This document shows positions 1 through 9,476 of a DNA stretch of 18,885 nt, piece after piece. Source of the stretch: Perkinsus olseni. Lineage: Eukaryota > Perkinsozoa > Perkinsida > Perkinsidae. How positions within the stretch are numbered: the first letter of the stretch is position 1; every line of letters starts with the position of its first letter. Under the pieces are notes generated by a model. The model ran no database searches and had not been told where the DNA came from. It was given only the letters and a program-made list of their open reading frames with translations. The DNA is taken from the NCBI GenBank assembly GCA_013115135.1, contig JABANP010000759.1:1-18885 (forward strand), in the 5' to 3' direction. A program made the translations under genes and the position numbers.

Positions 1-806
1 ACAGCTTTGTATATAACAGGGTTTGGTGGTATACTCAGGATGATGATTAACACTACTATTGTACAGCTTTGTATATAACAGGGTTTGGTGGTATACTCAG
101 GATGATGATTAACACTACCATTGTACAGCTTTGTATATAACAGGGTTTGGTGGTATACTCAGGATGATGATTAACACTACTATTGTACAGCTTTGTATAT
201 AACAGGGTTTGGTGGTATACCCAGGATGATGATTAACACTACTATTGTACAGCTTTGTATATAACAGGGTTTGGTGGTATACTCAGGATGATGATTAACA
301 CTACTATTGTACAGCTTTGTATATAACAGGGTTTGGTGGTATACTCAGGATGATGATTAACACTACTATTGTACAGCTTTGTATATAACAGGGTTTGGTG
401 GTATACTCAGGATGATGATTAACACTACTATTGTACAGCTTTGTATATAACAGGGTTTGGTGGTATACTCAGGATGATGATTAACACTACTATTGTACAG
501 CTTTGTATATAACAGGGTTTGGTGGTATACTCAGGATGATGATTAACACTACTATTGTACAGCTTTGTATATAACAGGGTTTGGTGGTATACTCAGGATG
601 ATGATTAACACTACTATTGTACAGCTTTGTATATAACAGGGTTTGGTGGTATACTCAGGATGATGATTAACACTACTATTGTACAGCTTTGTATATAACA
701 GGGTTTGGTGGTATACTCAGGATGATGATTAACACTACTATTGTACAGCTTTGTATATAACAGGGTTTGGTGGTATACTCAGGATGATGATTAACACTAC
801 TATTGT

Positions 807-1181
807 ACAGCTTTGTATGTCACAGGGTTTGCGGTGCTAGCAGGATGATGACTGACCATTACCATTGTACAGCTTTGTATATAACAGGGTTTGCGTCTAC
901 CCAGGATGATGATTACCACTTCTATTGTACAGCCTTTGTACATAAACTAGGGCTGTGGTATACCTTGTGATGATGATTAACACTACTATTGTCACAGCTT
1001 TGTATACAACAGGGTTTGGTGGTATACTCAGGATGATGATTAACATTACTTTTGTACAGCTTTGATATAACAGGGCTTTTGGTGGCGTACTCAGGATGAT
1101 GATTAACACTACTATTGTACAGCTTTGTATATAACAGGGTTTGGTGGCATGACTCAGGATGATGATTGACACTACTATTGT
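807..1181. repeat. Degenerate six-copy block inside the satellite
   Basis: Six consecutive units carry many substitutions and 1-3 bp indels (for example gtatgtcacagggtttgcgg, agcctttgtacataaactag, gctttgatataacagggc), while flanking units on both sides are almost perfect. This is either an older unhomogenised island or a poorly polished stretch of assembly. Confidence 0.85.
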
Positions 1182-2422
1182 ACAGCTTTGTATATAACAG
1201 GGTTTGGTGGTATACTCAGGATGATGATTAACACTACTATTGTACAGCTTTGTATATAACAGGGTTTGGTGGTATACTCAGGATGATGATTAACACTACT
1301 ATTGTACAGCTTTGTATATAACAGGGTTTGGTGGTATACTCAGGATGATGATTAACACTACTATTGTACAGCTTTGTATATAACAGGGTTTGGTGGTATA
1401 CTCAGGATGATGATTAACACTACTATTGTACAGCTTTGTATATAACAGGGTTTGGTGGTATACTCAGGATGATGATTAACACTACTATTGTACAGCTTTG
1501 TATATAACAGGGTTTGGTGGTATACTCAGGATGATGATTAACACTACTATTGTACAGCTTTGTATATAACAGGATTTGATGGTATACTCAGGATGATGAT
1601 TAACACTACTATTGTACAGCTTTGTATATAACAGGGTTTGGTGGTATACTCAGGATGATGATTAACACTACTATTGTACAGCTTTGTATATAACAGGGTT
1701 TGGTGGTATACTCAGGATGATGATTAACACTACTATTGTACAGCTTTGTATATAACAGGGTTTGGTGGTATACTCAGGATGATGATTAACACTACTATTG
1801 TACAGCTTTGTATATAACAGGGTTTGGTGGTATACTCAGGATGATGATTAACACTACTATTGTACAGCTTTGTATATAACAGGGTTTGGTGGTATACTCA
1901 GGATGATGATTAACACTACTATTGTACAGCTTTGTATATAACAGGGTTTGGTGGTATACTCAGGATGATGATTAACACTACTATTGTACAGCTTTGTATA
2001 TAACAGGGTTTGGTGGTATACTCAGGATGATGATTAACACTACTATTGTACAGCTTTGTATATAACAGGGTTTGGTGGTATACTCAGGATGATGATTAAC
2101 ACTACTATTGTACAGCTTTGTATATAACAGGGTTTGGTGGTATACTCAGGATGATGATTAACACTACTATTGTACAGCTTTGTATATAACAGGGTTTGGT
2201 GGTATACTCAGGATGATGATTAACACTACTATTGTACAGCTTTGTATATAACAGGGTTTGGTGGTATACTCAGGATGATGATTAACACTACTATTGTACA
2301 GCTTTGTATATAACAGGGTTTGGTGGTATACTCAGGATGATGATTAACACTACTATTGTACAGCTTTGTATATAACAGGGTTTGGGTGGTATACTCAGGA
2401 TGATGATTAACACTACTATTGT

Positions 2423-2609
2423 ACAGCTTTGTATATAACTGGGTTTTGGGGGTATACTCAGGATGATGATTAACACTACTATTGTACAGCTTTGTATATA
2501 ACTGGGTTTGGGGGTATACTCAGGATGATGATTAACACTACTATTGTACAGCTTTTTATATAACTGGGTTTGGGGGTATACTCAGGATGATGATTAACAC
2601 TACTATTGT
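2423..2609. repeat. Three adjacent satellite copies sharing a variant
   Basis: Three successive units carry ataactgggtttgggggtat (the first with one extra t, the third with ctttttata) instead of the usual ataacagggtttggtggtat. The unit just before has an extra g. Shared variants in neighbouring units are the mark of local duplication or gene conversion. Confidence 0.85.
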
Positions 2610-3449
2610 ACAGCTTTGTATATAACAGGGTTTGGTGGTATACTCAGGATGATGATTAACACTACTATTGTACAGCTTTGTATATAACAGGGTTTGGTGG
2701 TATACTCAGGATGATGATTAACACTACTATTGTACAGCTTTGTATATAACAGGGTTTGGTGGTATACTCAGGATGATGATTAACACTACTATTGTACAGC
2801 TTTGTATATAACAGGGTTTGGTGGTATACTCAGGATGATGATTAACACTACTATTGTACAGCTTTGTATATAACAGGGTTTGGTGGTATACTCAGGATGA
2901 TGATTAACACTACTATTGTACAGCTTTGTATATAACAGGGTTTGGTGGTATACTCAGGATGATGATTAACACTACTATTGTACAGCTTTGTATATAACAG
3001 GGTTTGGTGGTATACTCAGGATGATGATTAACACTACTATTGTACAGCTTTGTATATAACAGGGTTTGGTGGTATACTCAGGATGATGATTAACACTACT
3101 ATTGTACAGCTTTGTATATAACAGGGTTTGGTGGTATACTCAGGATGATGATTAACACTACTATTGTACAGCTTTGTATATAACAGGGTTTGGTGGTATA
3201 CTCAGGATGATGATTAACACTACTATTGTACAGCTTTGTATATAACAGGGTTTGGTGGTATACTCAGGATGATGATTAACACTACTATTGTACAGCTTTG
3301 TATATAACAGGGTTTGGTGGTATACTCAGGATTAACAACACTCCCTTCACTCAGAGTATATTCACTATGCCCTACTAGTCCCCATTATCGTGCTATTATG
3401 AATTGCTATAGCGTTTGTTGCATGCGTTATCCAGAGATACGATCCTCAG

Positions 3450-3571
3450 GTGGCGTCCTCCATCAAGTCCAAGACAGTTGAGGAACTACGCCAAGAGCTC
3501 GGTGTTGGTGAGGATGGGCTTTACTGCTGAGGAGGAGGAGAAAGATACTCCGGGATAACGCATCTTGGTGA
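3450..3571 (+). pseudogene. SKP1: SKP1 C-terminal exon remnant (5'-truncated, frame-broken)
   Basis: After a good acceptor (gatcctcag at 3441-3449) the frame reads VASSIKSKTVEELRQELG then VGEDG. This matches the conserved SKP1 C-terminal segment, which binds F-box proteins in SCF ubiquitin ligases (family pattern: VA-x-I-K-x-KT-x-EE-[IL]-R). The expected continuation is present but in other frames: FTAEEEEK one frame over, then ILRDNASW and a TGA at 3569. The first break is at the ggg at 3515-3517 and the second at the aaa at 3541-3543. No upstream SKP1 exons exist because the satellite ends about 110 bp before. Inference: a fragment left beside the satellite, or a real exon with homopolymer indels in the assembly. 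Identity is fairly sure; functional status is not. Confidence 0.72.
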
Positions 3572-3797
3572 GCTGGGTCTAGATAACCACAATCATGGTG
3601 GTACTTTTATAATTACTGGCAACAGTCGCGATACTAGGGCCTTTTCTACCACCGGTAAGACACCGTGACATAGATTCGGAGTATCTCATCGTGTTAACAA
3701 ATCTAACGGTCAGAGAATTGCAGCATTATGGATTGATGCTGGCCTCTCTCGTGCAATAGCAATCTGCCCAGTTCCGCTGTCTCACTGTACTTGTCAG

Positions 3798-4522
3798 GTG
3801 TAAGGAGGCTGCCGAGATGCTACAAGACATCGAAAAGGAGAAGGCGGTGGCCGCGGCAGCTGCTGCAGCCACGGCGGAGGAGGGGAGCTCTGAAGATGGT
3901 GATGATCAGAACGAGGTGCGCAATGCGTAGACTAGTAGTAGTTTGAAAGGATAATTCGCCGTTGAGGAAATCTAAGAATGAGCAAGAGTTCAAGGTGACA
4001 GAATAGATAATGGCATTGATTTTTCTCTCAACCTGATCTGGTAGTATCCAGCTTATCAAACAAGTGTTGTTTTTGTCACCAAAGGTAGTGGTGCAGGGTG
4101 GTTGATTGGAGGGGCTCATCATCGCATTAGAATCGTGAGCTGTGGAGACGACCTACAGAACTGATCGTCGCAGGAAAATGAGTATCTTACGCTATCCTCA
4201 ACACGAGGGAAACAAGAAAAGGAGTTACTCAGTCGGGAGTGGTGGAAGGTTCAGCCACCTCATTTGAAAAGAAGTTCCTCGCGATATGGTATGCAATCCC
4301 GGGGCCGAATAAGCGAGAAGGACTTATCGCTAGGGGGACAGTTTCCTGTATTTGCCGGTGATGATCGGGAAGGACAGTACTCCGTCTGCCGCAGGATATA
4401 CCACACGTCGGGTGACTCGTAACATGGCACCATCGGGGACGTCTTATAGCGGGTTATACTTGGATAAGGGTCTGCTAATCATAGTTCATAGTTCAAGACA
4501 GTTAGTTCAAGACAAGAGCTGA
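3798..4522 (+). CDS. Gene A: unknown multi-exon protein, 5' end unresolved
   Basis: Five exons join in frame: 3798-3915, 3950-3994, 4045-4134, 4174-4357 and 4395-4522, with introns of 34, 50, 39 and 37 nt, each GT..AG. The first has a pyrimidine-rich acceptor (ctgtctcactgtacttgtcag). The product has an acidic/alanine-rich stretch (KEAAEMLQDIEKEKAVAAAA, then EEGSSEDGDDQNE), a basic linker (PLRKSKNEQEFK), then YPAYQTSVVFVTKGSGAGW, the segment ELLSREWWKVQPPHLKR, and YTTRRVTRNMAPSG. If the last intron is retained, translation stops at 4422-4424 instead. I do not recognise the family. Coding frames without a clear start run upstream from about 3660, so further 5' exons are likely. The start given is the acceptor edge, not an ATG. 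What supports it is that four introns all restore one open frame. Confidence 0.5.
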
Positions 4523-4528
4523 AGGCGT

Positions 4529-4572
4529 GCAGGGCCCGGTAGTCTGGAGGAGGTTGTACTAAAGGGCCCTGC
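4529..4572 (+). other. Perfect 9-bp inverted repeat after gene A stop
   Basis: gcagggccc (4529-4537) and gggccctgc (4564-4572) are perfectly complementary across a 26-nt spacer, followed by aaaatttt. It begins 7 nt after the gene A stop codon, so it could be a 3'-UTR hairpin. No known function is implied. Confidence 0.4.
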
Positions 4573-4799
4573 AAAATTTTGAATATGTCAACGAAGTCTT
4601 TTAGTCTTCGCACCTTCGACCTTTCAGGCTGAAAGCATGATAATAAGGAGAATTTGAGCTTGCCGAGTATGCGCTGATGATGTGCGCGGGGGCCGGGATA
4701 CTCGTGTAATTAGTCACTAGTTGTGCTACACACCACCGCTGTAGGTTGTAGGGGGATTGGGTAGCCACTGCTCGTCCAAGGATATTGTACTTCATCGTC

Positions 4800-6024
4800 A
4801 TGGCTGCTGCTGCTCCTACATGCCTGGCTAGCGGCTGCTGTTGTGAGGATATACCGCTGGTCAGGAGTATCCTAGGTCTGCATCAGCAGCTGATGAGTGA
4901 ACTAATATTGAGTGATGAAGGAAGGTCGTTACTTCAAAAGGCGCGTGACAAGGTGAATTAGTAGCAGCTCATCCACACCGGCAGCATAGGGACATGCTTC
5001 AGCTGGCGTCCCTCCCCTGGGCACCTCCTACTACTACCGCCGCCGCCCCGAGGCTGGCTGTGGGTAGTGTCCAGGAAAGGCTAGAGGAGGTGAATAGGAG
5101 TATACGAACTTATGAACATCAGATCGTCTAGGTCCAGTTCGGGGAGTTTGCTGATACAGCAGCTGATAGGGATGTCACAGCTAATGTAATGGCGCGACAT
5201 CAAGGAATGACAGATGACGGCCCGGGAGTGCATTCGCAGGGGATCGAACCCATGCCCTTCCCAATTGGCGATGATGCCATCCATCAGCGCCTTACAATCC
5301 TCGAAGAGGCAGTTGCAGACGCGATGCTCGGATCTCAAGACTATCAGATGGTATGAGGCCCTTCCTGGGGTGGTGAATGCCTCCGCATCTCGCGCTCATA
5401 CGCAGGCTCCTACTCCTGCTGCTGCGGGCGGTGGAGGGAATATCGCAGACGAGGCCTCCAGTAGAGAGAAGGTTTCCTCTAGGCTTCCTGGCGGGTGATG
5501 ATGGTTGATCATCTCAGGAGATACTATCATCAATGAGGGAAGAGCTTAGCGAGTTCAGGATGAGAAGTGAGCTCTGCATGGAGGACTTGGCAAACGCTAT
5601 TGAGGAGGTGAGGCTGACCGGCTCGATACGGCAGTATTCATTCCATTAGAATAAGAGGGATATCGCACAGCTACACGCAGGGCTCGAGGACTGCCGACAT
5701 CTAGTGGGCCACTCACCCGGTAGGATACGTAGGGAGGGTGGAGCCTGGAATCCTGTGTCACATCCTAGTGATGCCCCTTGCCAGATCAAGGATCGAGCCA
5801 AGCTGAAACTGGTCATCGATTGGTTGAAGGCGCTGGAGATATATCAGATGAGGGAAGTAGGTATTGGCTGGGGATGAGCTGCTGCCCGGATCTTCAACTC
5901 CACAGCAGATTCTGAGGAGCAGACAGCTGACGGTGAGCCAACGCGAAGGGAGGAGACACTTGGTACACTCCGATCTGCCCATCAACGAGCCATTAGTGGT
6001 CCTCAGAAGAAACGTGTGAAGTAG
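4800..6024 (+). CDS. Gene B: seven-exon coiled-coil-like protein (about 314 aa), unknown
   Basis: The ATG at 4800 opens MAAAAPTCLASGCCCEDIPL. Exons: 4800-4952, 5003-5089, 5132-5350, 5406-5471, 5518-5607, 5650-5860, 5906-6024 (TAG 6022). Introns are 50, 42, 55, 46, 42 and 45 nt, all GT..AG, the first five in phase 0. Without splicing the region looks like a pseudogene with several stops; each stop or frame break lies inside one of these introns. The product is rich in Glu, Arg, Leu and Ala with heptad-like helices (LSSMREELSEFRMRSELCME; DIAQLHAGLEDC; KLKLVIDWLKALEIYQM), a Pro/Ala/Gly linker (APTPAAAGGGG), and a basic end (PQKKRVK) that could be a nuclear signal. The last intron could instead use GAA|GTAGGT at 5857, which changes the tail and ends at 6017. 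The family is not recognised. The 314-codon total comes out whole, which supports the model. Confidence 0.62.
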
Positions 6025-6226
6025 GCCGACCTGTCGGTGGAGGGAGGGGAGACAAGAACTCCAAAGGTGATGTTAACGCGGTTTCGACAAAGTGTTGGAC
6101 AGTGAATCTCCAAACATCGCAATTTGTGCGTGCGTGCAAAAATTTTTGTGTGCAACTGTCACGCTCTCATACCACTCGTCCGTCGCATCGCGTCTGCATC
6201 CAGGCGTCTCCTGGCCTTAGGGGCTT

Positions 6227-6420
6227 GTCGACTGTACTCGAACAGGATCACTTATGTAGTGATTTCCTTTCGTTCACAAGAGTACTCTTGACAAAACCCT
6301 AAACCGTGATGAGGAGTTGTATACCCCACCCTAATGGAGGTTTAGTCAGTACACTCATGTACTCGACCTCGATGATCCATCCTTCACAAGGACAGGGTGT
6401 GGGTATTGCTGAGCGGTTAA
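6227..6420 (+). repeat. 195-bp dispersed repeat, left copy
   Basis: From gtcgactgtactcgaacagg to gagcggttaa, this matches the reverse complement of 12551-12745 with about five substitutions and one indel (about 97%). It contains a perfect 14-bp palindrome caagagtactcttg (6277-6290) and an atcact/agtgat stem with a 5-nt loop (6247-6263). It lies between the end of gene B and the start of gene C. Similarity fades sharply outside gtcgac and just past ggttaa. It has no coding signal and no TG..CA LTR ends. Confidence 0.92.
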
Positions 6421-6478
6421 CTATTAATGATTTTCGTCGTGTGTGCTGTGGGTACTATTGTAACTCTTGACTCTGTTG

Positions 6479-7636
6479 ATGAGTCACTCAGGCCTGCTTC
6501 ATCTGGGCGATCGACTGCATAGGGCCGATTCTAACGGGGCTGCTGCATTCTCGGAACCGTCGCCGACAAATAGCGCGATGCTATTGGCTAATGAATCGCA
6601 GGGCGTGGCAAAGCAGATGTCTGATCTTGAGGGCATCGTCTGTAACCTCGCACGAGGTGTGGCTCGTTTAGCCCAAGTAGGAACGAAACTCCTCACCCTC
6701 CGCTGACCTTGCAGCCAGTAGTATATGACCTGTCCACTCCCGCAGGTCGTCGGAGTCTTTCCTCGCCTGCAAGATTCCCAACACGACGACGAGGTGGATG
6801 TCGATGTTGAACTGCTGCAGTGGCAGGACTGTGCCAACAATATGGTATCCTCCCCAAGCGCCGCATCCAGCACGAGTAGTCAATTTTGCAGGCGGTGCGT
6901 GTTGGGAGAACTTGGCAAGTCCGATCTCACGGGCGAGCACGCTCATTGCTGGAAGCCTTGGCGTTAAAGGCAGACTCGACCGTACGCCTCCTTGCTGCTC
7001 GCCATTCTGAGCTTATCCCTCTGGCAGCTACTGCGTTCACTGCCAATATCACAGGAACAAATTGAGGCTCAACTTGAGCGCTTTGGAGAACTCGAGAATT
7101 GGACTAATGTAGCTCCCCTCGGTTTCGGGGTTTATCTGTTCGGGATGGCGCGGAACGCAGGATGCAGGTACTCGAGAACATGGCAGCACAAAGAGGCGAG
7201 GAGGTGCCATGGGCTTCGGTCGCTTTATGGTGAGCCTCTGGATGGTAGGCCCCACGTGTGAAGCGCCGCATCTTGAGGAGCGGTGCGGTAACGAATGAAG
7301 TGAGCCATCATGACAGCTGAACGCCGTCAGTGGCACTGTCAGGTCAGGGAGAAGAGGGCGTCCACAGCGTCTTGTGGTGGGGACGTCCACCAGCCAACTT
7401 TTCGGCCTGTCGGATGCCCAGATACGTTCAGGCAGAACAGCACGGCCAGTGTAAGCCCTTTGAGGAGAAGGTTGCAGCGTCTGCAGCAGAAGGTGCGCAC
7501 AGTCTCTACGGTCTCCGAAAAGTTGTTGTACCACGGTGTTGTTGCATGTGTATACAAAGCCTTCCTCGAGGTCCCACCAGTCCAGTCCCCGGGTAGATCT
7601 GCCGGGCTTCCGCGTATCATCCTTCCCCGTGGATGA
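6479..7636 (+). CDS. Gene C: multi-exon protein (about 274 aa), unknown
   Basis: The ATG at 6479 starts MSHSGLLHLGDRLHRADSNG. Exons: 6479-6676, 6746-6844, 6880-6981, 7028-7108, 7168-7203, 7249-7299, 7343-7450, 7487-7636 (TGA 7634). Introns are 69, 35, 46, 59, 45, 43 and 36 nt, all GT..AG and all phase 0. Helical segments include QMSDLEGIVCNLARGVARL, SLLEALALKADST and ISQEQIEAQLERFGELENW, then VLENMAAQRGEE, then a basic patch APRVKRRILRSG and a Ser/Thr/Cys-rich tail. The first intron is ambiguous: it could be two shorter ones around 6715. The last exon is weak, because a run of Pro/Ser after about 7560 may be non-coding. No family is recognised. It sits 59 bp after the left 195-bp repeat, which would cover its promoter or 5' UTR. 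Confidence 0.48.
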
Positions 7637-7694
7637 GCATGGTTGTCATGAAGCCTTTCCGATGAGAAACGCGAGTCGAGTTTTTTCGATCGCA

Positions 7695-7745
7695 AGGTGC
7701 CTCTACCGGGGATCGAACCCGCGCCCTTGGTATGTACGCAAGCGC
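7695..7745 (-). other. tRNA-like B-box/T-arm fragment
   Basis: On the minus strand ggttcgatccc (7719-7709) matches the pol III B-box/T-loop consensus exactly, with flanks cgcggg and ccccggtagaggca that partly pair as a T-arm. No 5' acceptor or anticodon arm complementary to it can be found, so it is not a complete tRNA. The 3'-half pattern aagggc..gggttcgatcccc also occurs at 5240-5250 (inside gene B). Most likely a tRNA-derived repeat remnant. It lies 60-100 bp upstream of COX19. Confidence 0.35.
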
Positions 7746-7803
7746 AATCTTCGGGAAAGTATCATCGGCGCGTCTTATCTACGAAGTCGCAAGTTTTTTT
7801 ATC

Positions 7804-8382
7804 ATGTCGGGTCACCTACAGCCGTTGATGCCTAAAAGGCGACCTCCAGATAAGGGCAGCTTCCCTCTTGATCATTTCAATCAATGCAAGCAGATCCACG
7901 ACAAGTATCTTAGCTCTACGCGATCCTGACACCCAACCCATGACATGCATTAGGTACCTCAAATGCCTTCGTAAACACAAAAATGACAATCGAAGTTGTC
8001 GGTTCCTCGCTAAGGAGTATCTTCAGTGTCGGTGAGGGCCCTCAACGACTGGATCTCACTTCAAGCTCTAGTTCAGCATGGACCACGGTCTCATGGCGCC
8101 AGAGCCAATGGAGCGTCTTGGCTTCACTCCGGAAGACGATCGTGCCCATAAACCCCGAGACGTCAGAGCGGACACTGTGCGGTCGCTTTTGAGTTCAGGT
8201 GGGAGGGATGTCCTTCCGGTCAGGTTCGAGAAGATAAAGGCTGGCTAGCTGGCAGAGAGCTCTTGGAAGCACGAGGCTGGGTGAGGCCCCGAATGTTCGG
8301 CGGTGGTGTATGGGGTGGCAACAAGCTCGACAATCGTAATAAAGTCAGCGATGATAATGAAGAAGACACTGTTGCTGGATGA
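7804..8382 (+). CDS. COX19: COX19, twin CX9C cytochrome c oxidase assembly protein
   Basis: COX19 is a small soluble protein of the mitochondrial intermembrane space that helps deliver copper for cytochrome c oxidase assembly; it is imported and folded by the Mia40 disulfide relay. Exons: 7804-7904, 7954-8031, 8077-8176, 8224-8280, 8326-8382 (TGA 8380), giving 130 aa. Introns are 49, 45, 47 and 45 nt, all GT..AG. Residues 14-24 read [11 protein letters not shown], the family signature. The helical hairpin follows with C28-X9-C38 ([11 protein letters not shown]) and C49-X9-C59 ([11 protein letters not shown]), then [17 protein letters not shown], matching the conserved end of the CHCH fold. 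The later exons add [15 protein letters not shown] and an acidic tail, longer than the roughly 90-residue human protein. If the third intron is not spliced, translation stops at 8246 after 116 aa. All four cysteines are present. BolA lies about 500 bp downstream. Confidence 0.9.
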
Positions 8383-8454
8383 TAAACATGTTTCAGTCAC
8401 TTGTGGCTTTTAGTATTTCGGACGGGCCCTTGGTCGCGTCGTGGAACTTCCACG

Positions 8455-8500
8455 TCCAGTGACGGAAGGTTGTGGGATCGAATCCCACTACCATTATTTC
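8455..8500 (+). other. tRNA-like T-arm, possible SINE fragment
   Basis: gtggg-atcgaat-cccac (8472-8488) is a perfect 5-bp T-arm with a 7-nt loop, one base off the B-box consensus (ggatcgaatcc). It is preceded by cagtgac and followed by accattatttcg. The same order (cagtgac, B-box, ccattattcg) occurs on the minus strand at about 10545-10480. No acceptor stem closes, so it is not a functional tRNA. A shared tRNA-derived repeat is the simplest reading. Confidence 0.35.
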
Positions 8501-8540
8501 GGTTAGCATTCACCACAGAGTTCCTTCATTCGTTTCCTCA

Positions 8541-8807
8541 ATGATGATCAGACGGTTTTTCTGTTCTCCCGCCGCCACCAACGCCTATGAGAAATCTGTA
8601 AGTTGCTTTGCTGGGAATGCGCACTCGCTGGTCGCCTCAGTAGAAATCGTCCGTCGCTCATTATTGGATAATTGACTGCTCACGTTACACCCTTACGGCA
8701 GTGTTCATAGTCTCGTTATACCATTAGAGCTTCGATTCTGTTGTCGGATGTTTACTTCCAGGCCGCAGGTCGTTGGATTAGTAACGAAACACTGATCGAG
8801 TTGAGAA
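8541..8807 (+). other. Possible 5' exons upstream of BolA (uncertain)
   Basis: An ATG at 8541 opens MMIRRFFCSPAATNAYEKS, basic and hydrophobic like a mitochondrial presequence, and ends at a consensus donor GTAAGT (8598). In-frame continuation is possible through exons 8644-8700 and 8762-8807, and then into the BolA frame at 8878. The peptide between does not resemble known BolA N-termini, so this may be chance. The alternative is that BolA starts at 8883. Confidence 0.25.
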
Positions 8808-8882
8808 GTGTTTCTTCCAAAGGGAGGGCCTAGCTAGCCCTACTTCCTCACGTTGTCCTGTCGGCTCGTCGTTTCAGAGGGC

Positions 8883-9367
8883 ATGATGTCTGCTCCATCT
8901 CAGCTCGAGTCCCTCCTGCGGGCTACATTAGGCGCGACGTCGACCAAGGTGGAAGATGTATCAGGAGGATGTGGATCGAGTTACAGGGTTGAAGTGCAGT
9001 CACCAAAATTTGTTGGTACTAACCGGGGTACAGGGACTCTCCGATACTATTGTGCTCATCGTGGATGTCGATAGGGCGCGTTGTAACTCGTAGGCATGTA
9101 GCCTAGGCTTTTTAGTGCATAGGGAAGAGATTATGCTGATAGCCTTGTGGACATTGGACGCGGTACTCTTAACGCTAGTTATCGATTATGCCCTTGAGGG
9201 CTGCGCAGGTTGCTGTAGTGCTTGCTTACGGGCTCTTGATACCACACATTCCCTTCATCGTAGGTCTTCCTCGGATCAAACAGCATCAGATGGTTAATGA
9301 AGCGTTGAAGGATGAGATCAAGAAGTGGCACGCCATAACGATCATCACCAAGCCCACCCCGCAGTGA
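8883..9367 (+). CDS. BolA-family protein (BolA3-like), two exons, 82 aa
   Basis: BolA proteins pair with monothiol glutaredoxins and help pass Fe-S clusters to client proteins; the BolA3 branch acts in mitochondria. Exon 1 is 8883-9027, the intron is 9028-9263 (236 nt, gtacag..cgtag, phase 1) and exon 2 is 9264-9367 (TGA 9365). The core reads VEDVSGGCGSSYRVEVQS then PKFVGTNRG, joined across the intron to LPRIKQHQMVNEALKDEIKK and WHAITIITK. DxSGGCG near residues 25-31 and the invariant His in KQHQMVNEAL (residue 56) are the BolA3-type cluster ligands (C30 and H56). The length fits the BolA fold without a targeting peptide; an upstream presequence exon is possible (8541). A pyrimidine-rich acceptor (cgtcgtttcag, ending at 8877) lies five bases before the ATG and would suit cis- or trans-splicing. 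The reading frame is intact. Confidence 0.9.
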
Positions 9368-9476
9368 TCTTACGACTGTATCATTATGAATGTGTTTTTC
9401 TTCTCCCTTTTTGTTCGGAGGTATTGTGTTCCTTCAATATTGCACAAGGTTTGTACCAGTTTTTCTAACGTCGTGT

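Larger units (their letters stand above)
1..3337. repeat. 62-bp satellite tandem array (about 54 copies)
   Basis: A 62-bp unit beginning acagctttgtatataacagg recurs at 1, 63, 125, 187 and so on, nearly without interruption to about 3330. Most copies are identical or differ by one base. The last copy is cut short: a 6-bp atgatg element is missing before attaac at 3331. The array starts with a full unit at base 1, so it probably continues outside the window. Short minus-strand reading frames inside it (for example 897-1172 and 2291-2476) only read through the repeat and are not genes. I see no embedded gene and no spacer structure. Confidence 0.97.

Noticed and set aside
897..2476. Open frames in the satellite (91 and 61 codons, minus strand)
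   Set aside because: They only translate the repeat in register where indels remove stops; no start context and no protein-like composition.
1..3337. CRISPR-like array
   Set aside because: Units are contiguous 62-bp copies without unique spacers, and the genome is eukaryotic.
4977..6030. A pseudogene full of stop codons
   Set aside because: Every stop and frame break falls in a 42-55 nt GT..AG segment; spliced, the frame is continuous.
6290..6305. Telomere-like ccctaaa in the 195-bp repeat
   Set aside because: Only about one and a half units, not a repeat run.
7695..7745. Functional tRNA genes at the B-box motifs
   Set aside because: No matching acceptor stem, anticodon arm or good A-box could be folded at any of the four sites.
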